From NCBI GenBank assembly GCA_003021685.1, contig PXRO01000050.1, forward strand, positions 1 through 64,000: a stretch of 64,000 bases of DNA, given 5' to 3'. The notes under the pieces were generated by a model. That model worked only from the letters and a program-made list of their open reading frames with translations, had not been told where the DNA came from and did no database searches. This document shows, piece by piece, positions 8,662 through 17,154 of the stretch. Origin of the DNA: Halobacteriales archaeon QS_4_62_28 (GTDB lineage: Archaea; Halobacteriota; Halobacteria; Halobacteriales; Haloarculaceae). The translations under genes were made by a program, and so were the position numbers. Numbering within the stretch: the first letter of the stretch is position 1; the number at the start of each line of letters is the position of its first letter.

Positions 8662-9833
8662 TGCTGGAGGTCATAGAGACGACGGAACGCGGTCGGCGGG
8701 AACCGAAGTTCGACCCGACTCGGTGGTCGGCCTTTCCCGTTCTTGCTGTCTGACTGGATACGCTCTACGATGCCGACCTCTGCCATCTCGTAGAGGTAGC
8801 GCTTGACCGTCCCCGGTGAGAGATCCACGGACGGTTTGGATCCGATCGCTTTTGTCGTCGCGGTGACCGTCGCACGGTCCTCCGAATCCAGGTCGACCAG
8901 TTCTCGAAGGACGAGTTGTTTATTGTTCGGAAGCGCGAGTACCCGCCCGAGTGAAACGGACGGTCTGGGCGTTTCCTCGATGGCTGCCGTGACATCGGAC
9001 TCGGTGAGTCGGTTCTGATCTGCCCGGTTCGCACGGTCGGCGGCGACAAAGATGGCGGCGAGTGCGTCGTGGGCGCTGCCGTCCGCCCAGTCGGCGATTC
9101 GCCGTGCCTGTTCGTGGTTGAGTGCCTGCTGGGCCAGTCCCTCCGAGGCGCGTGTCATCAACACGTCGACGAGCATCTGCCGACGATAGCACTGGATCTG
9201 GAGCGATGTCGCGGTGTACTCCGTCAGTAGCGTCTGGTCGGGATCGGTTCGGCCGATTGCGAGCCAACTCACGTTGCTCGGGAGGCCAGCGAATAGATCG
9301 ATCAACGCCTCGGCGTCAGCGCTGTTTGGCTCCCCGACGTGGTCGACCGCGATGACCACGCCAGTTCTGGACCCATTCAGGAGGTCGTGAAGACGAGTTC
9401 GGAGTTGTTCGGTACTGATGCCGTGTTCGGGGACCGGATCTTCGACGAGTGTATCGAGGACGGTGTGATAGAACGCGAACTCACTTGTCGTCTCCCGCAT
9501 GTCGACATAGACGAACCCGGGTGACGGGGGAGATGCCGCGCGGGTACTCGTGTGGATGACAGATTGTGTTTCTGTCGATAGCTGTTTGAGATGTGCAAAC
9601 AGTGCAGTCACGATGGCCGACTTGCCCGAACCGAACGGACCCGAGATGTAGGCATTCGGTGGCAGTCTGCCGTCGAACACCGGATCGAGATGGTCGAGCA
9701 ACCGCTCGAAAGCCGGACCACGGTCGGATGGTTCGTCGATATGTGCAACTGGCGATAGCGACTCGTAGTCCTGTACCAGGCGAGGGCCGCCGTCCCGGCG
9801 TCGTCGTCGTTTTATTCTCGCGTCGATATCCAT
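8658..9833 (-). CDS. Divergent Orc1/Cdc6-family initiator-like AAA+ protein
   Basis: 391 residues. The N-terminal AAA+ module has Walker A GPFGSGKS (65-72) and a Walker B-like IAVDHVGE (about 161-168). The usual acidic D-E pair is D-H here, so ATP hydrolysis may be altered. The sensor region reads WLAIGRTDP. The C-terminal ~100 residues look like the Orc1 winged helix (LVDLDSEDRATVTATTKAIG...VKRYLYEMAEVGIVERI). Haloarchaea carry many Orc1/Cdc6 paralogues, several not tied to an origin. I saw no convincing ORB repeats beside it. A 12-bp inverted repeat over its promoter (9865-9907) suggests autoregulation. A STAND/AAA regulator is the main alternative. Confidence 0.8.
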   Translation of the reverse strand: MDIDARIKRRRRRDGGPRLVQDYESLSPVAHIDEPSDRGPAFERLLDHLDPVFDGRLPPNAYISGPFGSGKSAIVTALFAHLKQLSTETQSVIHTSTRAASPPSPGFVYVDMRETTSEFAFYHTVLDTLVEDPVPEHGISTEQLRTRLHDLLNGSRTGVVIAVDHVGEPNSADAEALIDLFAGLPSNVSWLAIGRTDPDQTLLTEYTATSLQIQCYRRQMLVDVLMTRASEGLAQQALNHEQARRIADWADGSAHDALAAIFVAADRANRADQNRLTESDVTAAIEETPRPSVSLGRVLALPNNKQLVLRELVDLDSEDRATVTATTKAIGSKPSVDLSPGTVKRYLYEMAEVGIVERIQSDSKNGKGRPPSRVELRFPPTAFRRLYDLQQ

Positions 9834-9864
9834 GGAAAGTCCGGGGGTTTGCTATCGGATTTTC

Positions 9865-9907
9865 CGTCTACACGTTTAAAAGAACCGTGGCTAATAACGT
9901 GTAGACG
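9865..9907 (-). promoter_or_regulatory. Perfect 12-bp inverted repeat around the orc-like gene's TATA box
   Basis: CGTCTACACGTT (9865-9876) and AACGTGTAGACG (9896-9907) are exact reverse complements, 19 bp apart. A TTTAAA core (TATA-like on the minus strand, about 42 nt before the ATG at 9833) borders the inner end of the left arm. The position suits an operator for the Orc-like protein itself or another dimeric regulator. It does not match the haloarchaeal origin-recognition-box consensus as I know it. Confidence 0.6.
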
Positions 9908-10099
9908 TTTTCGTCTGTCGCGTTCGAAAGTCGTCTCGACACTCTGTCTATCGAGGCCAGCAGCCGTCTGTGACAGCACCGACCCGTCACGCAGAAGCGA
10001 CTCGTCGTCTGCCAATCGGCATCGGCTGGTTCCGGTTTGTGTGTTCATTGCGCCCCATATAGCGTACAGCAGGCGATTACAAACGGTCGTTCCCGGGCC

Positions 10100-11200
10100 C
10101 TAGATCGGGACCGGGACCCAGGAGGCGTCGTTGAAGACGCCAGCGAGGTAGAGGATCGCGACCGTGAACGTCCCGACGACAATCGCCGCTGCCGGCGGGT
10201 CGAAGTGAGTGTCCGAGTGTGCGTAGAAGACACGCTGGACGACTTCACCGACCAGTGCGCCGTAGACACCGAAGATGCCAGCGACGATCATTGCGACGAC
10301 CGCTGACCCACCGGTCGGGTCAGCAAAGACCGCCAGTGCCGCCGTGCTGGCGGGCAGGGTCATGTGGTGGGTCACGGGAATCTTCTCGACACCGAGGTTG
10401 AGGAAGGTCAGGCTGGCCGCGGAGATACCGAAGCCGAGGAACGGACTCCCCGTCTTGAGCGCGATCCAGCCACCGAGGAGGCCGGTGGCGAGGCCGATCA
10501 TAGCGACGTTTGCCCACTTGTACTGGTGGGGGAGCCACGGCTCGACGGCGAGGCGCTTCGCTTCGACAGTGCCGCCGTCGGCGGCGGTTTCGCCGCCGCC
10601 AGTTGCCATTCGCTTTTCGCCTTGCTCGAAGGGCGTCATGTCCAGAATGTTCCGACTTCCCGCGCCGATCAGCGGGTAGCCAAAGACGATGCGGTGGGCC
10701 GCTGCGGAGACAACCACCATGATCGCAATCGGGTCCCAGGGGAGTGCGAGGCCGGCAGACACCGCGGTCCCGACTGCACCGAAGATACCGAAGAGACCAC
10801 CGACCGCAAGCACGTCTGGGCGAGTCCCCAGCGCGTAGGTGATATCCTTCGCCGGATGGTAGCCACCGTCTTCCTGTTCGGGCATCACACTCTCCTGCTT
10901 CGCCGCGTATGCGGCCGCTGCCGCACCGCCAGCGAAGGAGACGTGCGGGCCGAAGACCGGACCGAAGCCGACCTGACCGGTCACGTTCGCAGCAGTGAGA
11001 GAGATTTCAGCAGCACTGCCCTCAACACCGACGAGGTTGGCTGCTTCGCCGGCGATAACCATGAATCCGGTGAAACAGAAGGCTGGGAGTGCACCGAGCG
11101 CGGCACCGAACGCGCCGCCCGCGAACGCTGCGATGAGCAGGAGGACGAACTCCGATGTTTCCATTCCGATGACCGGGATCTGCAGTACGACATCGTACAT
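10100..11200 (-). CDS. Polytopic membrane protein linked to glycerol kinase
   Basis: 366 residues with about 8-10 hydrophobic segments rich in Gly/Ala (for example LLLIAAFAGGAFGAALGALP and AIVVGTFTVAILYLAGVF) and a charged cytoplasmic loop near residues 190-215. It starts 3 bp after glpK on the same strand, so the pair is almost certainly one transcript. A homologous gene accompanies glpK in Haloferax volcanii, where I recall it being labelled a putative glycerol transporter. No MIP/aquaporin NPA motif is present, so any uptake role would be by a different fold. Function is inferred from context. Confidence 0.65.
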   Translation of the reverse strand: MYDVVLQIPVIGMETSEFVLLLIAAFAGGAFGAALGALPAFCFTGFMVIAGEAANLVGVEGSAAEISLTAANVTGQVGFGPVFGPHVSFAGGAAAAAYAAKQESVMPEQEDGGYHPAKDITYALGTRPDVLAVGGLFGIFGAVGTAVSAGLALPWDPIAIMVVVSAAAHRIVFGYPLIGAGSRNILDMTPFEQGEKRMATGGGETAADGGTVEAKRLAVEPWLPHQYKWANVAMIGLATGLLGGWIALKTGSPFLGFGISAASLTFLNLGVEKIPVTHHMTLPASTAALAVFADPTGGSAVVAMIVAGIFGVYGALVGEVVQRVFYAHSDTHFDPPAAAIVVGTFTVAILYLAGVFNDASWVPVPI

Positions 11201-11203
11201 TGG

Positions 11204-12736
11204 TTATTCCTCCCTGGCCCAGTCTCTGGAGCGTTCGACAGCGTCGTCCCAGCGACCGTACAGTCGGTCTGCTTCGTCGCTGTCCATCTCGACCTTGAAC
11301 TCGCGGTCGATCTGCCAGTTGTCGCGGAGTTCGTCGACAGTGTCCCAGTAGCCGACGCCGAGGCCGGCCGCGTAGGCCGCACCGAGGGCCGTCGTCTCGT
11401 CGACTTCCGGCCGTGCGATGTCCGTCTGGATGATGTCGGACTGGAGTTGACAGAGGAAGTTGTTCTTGACTGCACCACCGTCGACACGAAGCGTCGTCGT
11501 CTCGACGCCGGAGTCTGCTTCCATGGCTTCGGCCACGTCGCGGGTCTGGTACGCGATGGCTTCGAGGGTTGCCCGGACAATGTGTTCTTTCCGGGTCCCG
11601 CGAGTCATGCCAACCAGCGTCCCGCGTGCGCGGCCGTCCCAGTGGGGTGCGCCCAGTCCTGTAAAGGCCGGAACCATGTAGACTCCATCTGTCGAGTCGA
11701 CGGAGTCTGCTAATTCCGCCGTCTGTGCGGCGTTCTGGATGAGGTCGACGTCTTCGAGCCATTCGATGGCCGCGCCTGTCATGAAAATCGACCCCTCTAG
11801 CGCGTACTTGACTGGCTCGCCGGACATCTGGAAGCCAATCGTCGTCAGGAGGCCGTGGTCCGAGGAGACGGCTTCTTCGCCGGTATTCATCAGGTAGAAC
11901 GATCCGGTTCCGTAGGTGTTCTTGGCATCGCCGGGGTCGAAACAGGTCTGGCCGAAGAGCGCGGCTTGCTGGTCGCCCAGCGCACCGGCAACAGGTACTT
12001 CGGCACCGAGGAATCCGTCGGGGTCCGTACTGCCGTACGTTGCCTCGTCCGAGGACGGACGTACTTCGGGCAACATCGACTCGGGGACACTGAACTCGTC
12101 GAGGAGTTCGGGGTCCCAGTTCAGTCCCTCGATGTTGTACAACATCGTCCGGGAGGCGTTGGTTACGTCAGTAATGTGGTTCCCGGTGAGGTTGTAAATA
12201 ACCCACGTATCGGTCGTCCCCATCAGGAGTTCGCCGTCCTCGGCGCGTTCACGGAGTGGTCGCCCGCGAGTGCTGTCGAGTTTCAGTGGCTCGGCGTTGT
12301 CGAGGATCCACTCGGCTTTCGTCGCCGAGAAGTAGGCGTCACACTCCAGGCCAGTCTTCTCACGGATCATTTCGACTTTGCCTTCTTCCTGGATCTCTTC
12401 GACGCGGTCGGTGGTACGACGGTCCTGCCAGACCAGTGCATTGTGGACTGGCTTGCCCGTGTCCTTGTCCCACACGATCGTGGTCTCACGCTGGTTCGTG
12501 ATTCCGATTGCTTCGAGTTGTGTCGCGTCCAGGTCCGCCTCGTCCAGTGCCTGGAGGACGACTTCTTTCGTGTTCTCCCAGATCTCGATTGGGTCGTGCT
12601 CGACCCAACCAGGCTCGGGGTAAATCTGTTCGTGTTTCTTGTAGGCGCTCGCGACGACCTGCCCGCTGTGGCCGAACACCATGAAGCGAGTTCCGGTCGT
12701 TCCTTGGTCAATCGCACCGATGTATGTGTCTACCAT
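11204..12736 (-). CDS. glpK: Glycerol kinase
   Basis: 510 residues from the ATG at 12736, matching glycerol kinase length. The 12799 alternative would add 21 residues unlike the family. FGGY features include YIGAIDQGTTGTRFMVFG at the N-terminus, the WQDRRT substrate region, GALGDQQAALFGQ and the C-terminal VDGGAVKNNFLCQLQSDI. It phosphorylates glycerol to sn-glycerol-3-phosphate, which GlpABC oxidises to DHAP. Glycerol from Dunaliella is a main haloarchaeal carbon source. The promoter carries an 8-bp inverted repeat over the TATA box (12803-12830). Confidence 0.97.
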   Translation of the reverse strand: MVDTYIGAIDQGTTGTRFMVFGHSGQVVASAYKKHEQIYPEPGWVEHDPIEIWENTKEVVLQALDEADLDATQLEAIGITNQRETTIVWDKDTGKPVHNALVWQDRRTTDRVEEIQEEGKVEMIREKTGLECDAYFSATKAEWILDNAEPLKLDSTRGRPLRERAEDGELLMGTTDTWVIYNLTGNHITDVTNASRTMLYNIEGLNWDPELLDEFSVPESMLPEVRPSSDEATYGSTDPDGFLGAEVPVAGALGDQQAALFGQTCFDPGDAKNTYGTGSFYLMNTGEEAVSSDHGLLTTIGFQMSGEPVKYALEGSIFMTGAAIEWLEDVDLIQNAAQTAELADSVDSTDGVYMVPAFTGLGAPHWDGRARGTLVGMTRGTRKEHIVRATLEAIAYQTRDVAEAMEADSGVETTTLRVDGGAVKNNFLCQLQSDIIQTDIARPEVDETTALGAAYAAGLGVGYWDTVDELRDNWQIDREFKVEMDSDEADRLYGRWDDAVERSRDWAREE

Positions 12737-12802
12737 AAGTTCGTGTACTCCATCCGACGGCAAATTTACCAATTGTGCCGTCTTATCGGTAAACAACATT
12801 GT

Positions 12803-12830
12803 GAACCATTATAAATGTTACTAATGGTTC
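12803..12830 (-). promoter_or_regulatory. Inverted repeat over the glpK TATA box
   Basis: GAACCATT (12803-12810) and AATGGTTC (12823-12830) form an 8-bp inverted repeat with a 12-bp spacer. On the minus strand the spacer and arm edge read TTTATAAT, a good TATA box about 75 nt before the ATG at 12736. A repressor bound here would block TBP. A DeoR-type GlpR regulator or a glycerol-responsive factor is a reasonable candidate, though none is encoded in the window. Confidence 0.55.
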
Positions 12831-12858
12831 GGAACCGAGAGTAAAGAGAAGGGGAACG

Positions 12859-12984
12859 CTACTGTACTCGGTCGTCGCTCGCAGTTGCCGATTCGACCTG
12901 TTCGAGGAGTTCGGGAACCACTATTCGACGCACCGGCAAATCGTTTGCGAACGCGGAAGCGTGACTGTCCGGAAGCAACTCCAC
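12859..12984 (-). CDS. Possible 41-aa small protein or gene remnant
   Basis: A GTG-started frame of 41 codons (start VELLPDSHASAFANDLPVRR) is acidic at its C-terminus and has codon use like real genes here, unlike surrounding frames. No Shine-Dalgarno sequence precedes the GTG. The frame is open a further 6 codons upstream, so it could be the tail of a truncated gene. I do not recognise a family. Confidence 0.25.
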   Translation of the reverse strand: MELLPDSHASAFANDLPVRRIVVPELLEQVESATASDDRVQ

Positions 12985-13164
12985 AACGGGGCAGAAACTA
13001 AATTACTCTCGCGTGCACGCGCACTGACAACCGACAGATCGACTCACAAGTCGTTCGACCCGTCCGGTAGACAGTCAGTTCGACCGCCAGACGCGGCCGT
13101 TCTCAGTCCGTCTCGGGTGCCGTCGGGCGATAGCGCCTGACCCGCCCGACCCCAGCTCCGTCTG

Positions 13165-13325
13165 ATACTGCCGGCTGTAACTGTTTCATAGTGGTTGTTG
13201 TAGCTGTGTACCGGTATTCGCCGACCCAGGTCGGCGAAATGCCGAAGTGACTTACAACAATGACTATCAAGATATTCGCGACCCCGGGGTCGCGAAATCC
13301 GTCACAGACGGACAGCCGGTAGTAT
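13165..13325. repeat. Family B element B2, split by an A element
   Basis: The outer ends ATACTGCCGGCTGT (from 13165) and ACAGCCGGTAGTAT (to 13325) pair with one mismatch. The inner hairpin core is GCGACCCCGGGGTCGC. Removing the nested A copy (13188-13267) and one flanking C leaves about 80 bp, which aligns with the reverse complement of B3 (59246-59325), including GCGAAATCCGTCAC against GCGAAATCCGTCAC. This shows that A entered a pre-existing B. Confidence 0.8.
13188..13267. repeat. Family A element A2, nested in B2
   Basis: 80 bp. The arms ATAGTGGTTGTTGTA and TACAACAATGACTAT are imperfect complements (13 of 15), and the inner hairpin is TTCGCCGACC/GGTCGGCGAA. It is flanked by TC and CA, as are the other three A copies. 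Its arms are more diverged than those of A1 or A4, implying greater age. Confidence 0.8.
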
Positions 13326-13750
13326 GAACGAACGTGGTTGTCGTGGCTACCAGGATGGCAAACGAATTTCAGCATCTTTCGAGGCGGAACCTCCGGCCTC
13401 AAGGAGAGAAGAGGGCTTCGACGCTTAGTCGGAAGCACGACGCGAGTAGGCCGGAGAGGAGGCCGACATGGTGGGGAACGGGCAACGTGGTTGATGCTGA
13501 TTGACTCGCCGTTCGATACACTTTTTTCGGGAGCCACCGTATCGGAAGCCAGTGATACCGTCGCACATGTCGACGGTATCACGGGCCGCAGTAGCCCGGC
13601 CCCCGAATGGTGGGGATGTTGACCCCGAAGGTCGTTCGGTACGGGCGAGGAACGACCTTCCTCCCCGGCGACAACTGACGGCGAGTCCCACAGCAAAGCC
13701 CCACCCTCAACGAGCGAACCCGTCAGGGTGAGCGAAGTAGGGTGGGGTCG
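13324..13750 (+). mobile_element. IS200/IS605-type right-end remnant with guide-RNA-like hairpins
   Basis: A 34-codon frame (13324-13428, ending ASRREEGFDA) may be the decayed end of a TnpB gene. After it come three strong hairpins: GTGATACCGTCG with its complement (13552-13582), GAAGGTCGTTC with its complement (13627-13660), and an end hairpin CCCCACCCT/AGGGTGGGG (13699-13747). The last hairpin recurs at 36862-36910 with 2 mismatches in about 53 bp. It resembles the right end found after TnpB genes of haloarchaeal IS1341-type elements, where the 3' region yields an omega-like RNA. The transposase body is gone. Confidence 0.4.
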
Positions 13751-14153
13751 GTTACAGCGGATGCTGTCACTGTTCACGGTGATCTGCTATCCCGTCGGGT
13801 GGAGCACCGACAACAGTAGTTACGATCACGTACTCACAGCACTAACTGTTACTGGGGACAAGCTGGCTCGTATCTGTCTGCAATGATCGTGTATCTTCTG
13901 TTAGCCTAAATAGCTGTTATCGACTATTTTAGTCCATTAGTAAAGAACCTATTTCGGACGGCCACCGGAGAGAAACACCCTTTTTCATTCACCGGGATGT
14001 AGAGAGCCTCCAAAGGCATAATTCACGGCTCCAACAGTCGGAGGAAGGTAACGTCGGACCGAGACTGTCGTGTGTAGTATTGTCAAATATTTAACCATCA
14101 TGTTCTTTGGTCGAATTTACTGACGACTACAGTTTGTCGGTGAAGTAAAGTGC
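13751..14153 (+). promoter_or_regulatory. Intergenic region and promoter of glpABC
   Basis: About 400 bp of A+T-rich DNA between the IS remnant and glpA. The clearest promoter element is AATATTTAA at 14086-14094, giving a predicted start near 14115-14120 and a short leader. GGTGA at 14141-14145 matches the 16S 3' end and supports the ATG at 14154. No gene is evident in the rest. Confidence 0.5.
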
Positions 14154-15896
14154 ATGGGGGCCAAATCAGTCGGAACACAGATGGCATCGGTACCACACAT
14201 CGCCGTGATCGGCGGCGGGTCGACCGGGATCGGGATCGCCCGGGACCTTTCGATGCGGGGTCTCGACGTGACTCTCGTCGAACAGGGGAACCTGACCCAT
14301 GGCACGACGGGTCGAATGCACGGTCTCCTCCACAGCGGAGGACGCTACGCTGTCTCCGACCAGGCGAGCGCGACTGAATGCATCGAGGAGAACCGTGTTC
14401 TCAGGGACATAGCGAGTCACTGCGTCGAGATGACCGGTGGCATGTTCGTCAAGCGCCCCGAAGACACAGAGGAGTACTTCCAGAAGAAGTTGTCTGGCTG
14501 TGAAGCCTGTAACATCCCTGCAGCGGTTATCTCCGGGGAGCGTGCACGCGAGCGCGAGCCGTATCTCGCGAAGGACATCGACAAGGCGATTTCTGTTCCC
14601 GACGGCGCAGTCGACCCGTTCAGACTCGTAGTCGCAAACGCCGCGAGCGCCCAGCAACACGGCGCGCGCATCGAGACCCACACGGAAGTAACGGACCTGC
14701 TGGTCGAGGACGGCGAAATCGTCGGTATCGAGGTCGAACACGGCGCGAAATCCGGCGAGCGAGTCCACGGCGTCCAGTCTGGCCGCGAGGAGATCCGGGC
14801 CGATCACGTGGTCAACGCGACGGGCGCGTGGGCCGGCCGAATCGGGAACATGGCGGGTCTCGACATCGAGGTTCGCCCATCGAAGGGCGTCATGACGATC
14901 ATGAACGTCCGGCAGGTCGACACCGTCATCAATCGGTGTAAGCCCAAGGGTGACGCGGATATCATCGTCCCCCACGAAACCACTGCGATTCTCGGGACGA
15001 CCGACGAAGAGGTCGAGGATCCAGCGGACTATCCCGAAGAAGAGTGGGAAGTCGACCACATGATCGATACGCTGAAGGAACTGGTGCCGATGCTCGAAGA
15101 AGCCCGGACGATCCGTTCGTTCTGGGGCGTTCGTCCGCTGTACGAGCCACCGGATGTCGGGAGTGACGACCCGACCGACATCACGCGGGACTACTTCCTG
15201 CTCGACCACGAGGAGCGCGATAGCGTGCAGGGGATGACCTCCATCGTCGGCGGGAAGTTCACGACCTACCGGATGATGGGCGAGGAAATCGCGGACCACA
15301 TCGTCGGGAAGTTCGGGATCGACTCGGAGTGTCGGACGGCCGACGTTCCCTTGCCAGGGAGCGATGACTTCTCGGTGCTCAGAGACTACATGGACGAGTT
15401 CGGTCTTCGGTCGCCCATCGGCCGCCGAAGCGTCGAACGCCTCGGCTCCCGTGCCGATGAAGTGCTGAAGACCGACGAGCCGAACCCGGTCGTCTGTGCG
15501 TGTGAGGGTGTCACCCGTGCGGAAGTTCGGGACGCAATCTCACAGGCCGGCCCGGACCTGAACGCGACGCGAATCCGGACGCGTGCCTCGATGGGCAACT
15601 GCCAGGGCGGCTTTTGCTGTCACCGTCTCGCCAACGAACTCCATCCGGAACACGACGAGGCCACAGTCCGTGACTCCTGGGACGACCTGCTCCAGGAGCG
15701 CTGGAAGGGCCAGCGCCACGCGCTCTGGGGACAGCAACTCCAGCAGGCGATGATCAACTACGCGCTGCACGCGACCACGCAGAATCGGGACCAGGATCCG
15801 GCGACCCACGGCAGTATCGACTTCGCGGCGTTCGACAGCGGTCCCGGAACCGAGCGGCCGTCGAAGATTGCGACGGAGGCCGCCGATGGCGATTGA
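14154..15896 (+). CDS. glpA: Glycerol-3-phosphate dehydrogenase subunit A
   Basis: 580 residues. An N-terminal FAD-binding [13 protein letters not shown] motif is followed by the DAO-fold catalytic domain with [12 protein letters not shown] and [16 protein letters not shown]-terminal BFD-like [2Fe-2S] domain follows with C-A-C-E-G and GNCQGGFCC. It oxidises sn-glycerol-3-phosphate to DHAP with GlpB and GlpC at the membrane. The start at 14154 has a GGTGA site. A second ATG at 14181 ([13 protein letters not shown]) is a reasonable alternative. It overlaps glpB by 11 bp. Confidence 0.95.
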   Translation: MGAKSVGTQMASVPHIAVIGGGSTGIGIARDLSMRGLDVTLVEQGNLTHGTTGRMHGLLHSGGRYAVSDQASATECIEENRVLRDIASHCVEMTGGMFVKRPEDTEEYFQKKLSGCEACNIPAAVISGERAREREPYLAKDIDKAISVPDGAVDPFRLVVANAASAQQHGARIETHTEVTDLLVEDGEIVGIEVEHGAKSGERVHGVQSGREEIRADHVVNATGAWAGRIGNMAGLDIEVRPSKGVMTIMNVRQVDTVINRCKPKGDADIIVPHETTAILGTTDEEVEDPADYPEEEWEVDHMIDTLKELVPMLEEARTIRSFWGVRPLYEPPDVGSDDPTDITRDYFLLDHEERDSVQGMTSIVGGKFTTYRMMGEEIADHIVGKFGIDSECRTADVPLPGSDDFSVLRDYMDEFGLRSPIGRRSVERLGSRADEVLKTDEPNPVVCACEGVTRAEVRDAISQAGPDLNATRIRTRASMGNCQGGFCCHRLANELHPEHDEATVRDSWDDLLQERWKGQRHALWGQQLQQAMINYALHATTQNRDQDPATHGSIDFAAFDSGPGTERPSKIATEAADGD

Positions 15897-17154
15897 ATCG
15901 GACGTACTGGTCGTCGGCGGCGGTCTGGCCGGCCTGACGAGTGCACTGTCGGCGGCACAGGCGGGCGCACACGTCAGACTCGTTTCGTACAAGCAAAGTT
16001 CCATGCGGCAGGCGTCGGGACTCGTCGACCTGCTGGGCTATGTCGGCGACGACGCGGTCGTCGACCCCTACGACGCGATGGACAGATTGCACGACGAGCA
16101 TCCCTATCGGTTGGTCGGCACTCAGACCGTCAAAGAGGGAATGGCCCTGTTCGACGACGTGGTCGACGGCTACAGCGGCAGTCACACCGACACGAACGCG
16201 CTCTTACCGACCCACGGTGGAACGGTCAAGCCGACAGCGCGCTACCCACGCAGCGCAATGGAGGGAATCGCCAGCGACAACCGGGATATGCTACTTGTCG
16301 GGTTCGACACGCTGGTCGATTTCGACGCGCCGCTGGCGGCAGCCCACCTCGAAGCGGCTGGCGCACCGTTTGCGGCCGACGGCGTCCAGATCCCGTTCCC
16401 CGGTGACGTCCGGCCCGATGCGAAAGTGACCCACTACGCGAAAATGCTGGACCAGGACAGCGAGGTCGCCGTCTCGGGCAGGAAAACGAGTGCGCGCGAG
16501 GCCCTCGCAGAACGTGTCGAGCCACATCTCGAAGGCCACGAGCGCGTCGGCTTCCCAGCCATCCTGGGCGACGACAACACGACGACGGTGCGGTCGACGC
16601 TGGCAGACGCCCTCGGCGCGGCGGTCTTCGAGGTGCCCATGGGACCACCCTCGCTACCGGGATTGCGACTGGAAGACCGACTGTACACGGCACTGGACGA
16701 ATACGGCGCGAGTTTCGAGATGGGGAACCCAGTCATCGATCACGAGAGCGGGGACGCCATCGACCACGTGGTCGTCGAGCACACGGGCGCGCCCGTCCCC
16801 TACAGCGCAGATCAGTTCATCCTCGCGACCGGCGGCCTCGTCAGCAAGGGCGTCACGTCAAATCGTGCGGGCGTTCGGGAACCGGTATTCGACTGCCACA
16901 TCCCCCATCCCGGAGACCGGTACGACTGGTTCGAGGACGGCGTCTTCGACGACCACGAGTTCGCCCGCTTTGGGGTGGACGTAGGGCCGGACTTGCGGCC
17001 CCGTGACAGTTCCGGCGAGATCGAATTTTCGAACCTTCGTGCGGCAGGGGCCACGCTGGGCGGCTACGATTTCGCCGCCGAGAAATCAGGGAGCGGCGTT
17101 TCGATTGCGACTGGCTACGAGGCCGGTCGCCTTGCAACAGAGGAGATAGCATGA
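15886..17154 (+). CDS. glpB: Glycerol-3-phosphate dehydrogenase subunit B
   Basis: 422 residues from the ATG at 15886. This start was chosen because [17 protein letters not shown] gives the normal N-terminal FAD/FMN dinucleotide motif and a GGAGG lies upstream within the end of glpA. The C-terminal [19 protein letters not shown] is the usual flavoprotein closing motif. GlpB joins GlpA and GlpC in the membrane-associated G3P dehydrogenase. It overlaps both neighbours (11 bp and 4 bp), so translation of the three subunits is coupled. Confidence 0.93.
   Translation: MAIESDVLVVGGGLAGLTSALSAAQAGAHVRLVSYKQSSMRQASGLVDLLGYVGDDAVVDPYDAMDRLHDEHPYRLVGTQTVKEGMALFDDVVDGYSGSHTDTNALLPTHGGTVKPTARYPRSAMEGIASDNRDMLLVGFDTLVDFDAPLAAAHLEAAGAPFAADGVQIPFPGDVRPDAKVTHYAKMLDQDSEVAVSGRKTSAREALAERVEPHLEGHERVGFPAILGDDNTTTVRSTLADALGAAVFEVPMGPPSLPGLRLEDRLYTALDEYGASFEMGNPVIDHESGDAIDHVVVEHTGAPVPYSADQFILATGGLVSKGVTSNRAGVREPVFDCHIPHPGDRYDWFEDGVFDDHEFARFGVDVGPDLRPRDSSGEIEFSNLRAAGATLGGYDFAAEKSGSGVSIATGYEAGRLATEEIA

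Noticed and set aside
9834-10099. Replication origin beside the Orc1/Cdc6-like gene
   Set aside because: Only one inverted repeat is present. No set of ORB-like repeats or long A+T-rich unwinding region is visible, and many haloarchaeal orc genes are not at origins.
10364-11713. 449-codon plus-strand frame across the glpK/membrane protein genes
   Set aside because: It spans two well-supported minus-strand genes and their junction, and its sequence is low-complexity mirror coding.
14166-15299. 377-codon minus-strand frame opposite glpA
   Set aside because: Shadow of glpA. The glpA protein has full FAD and Fe-S motifs while this frame has none.
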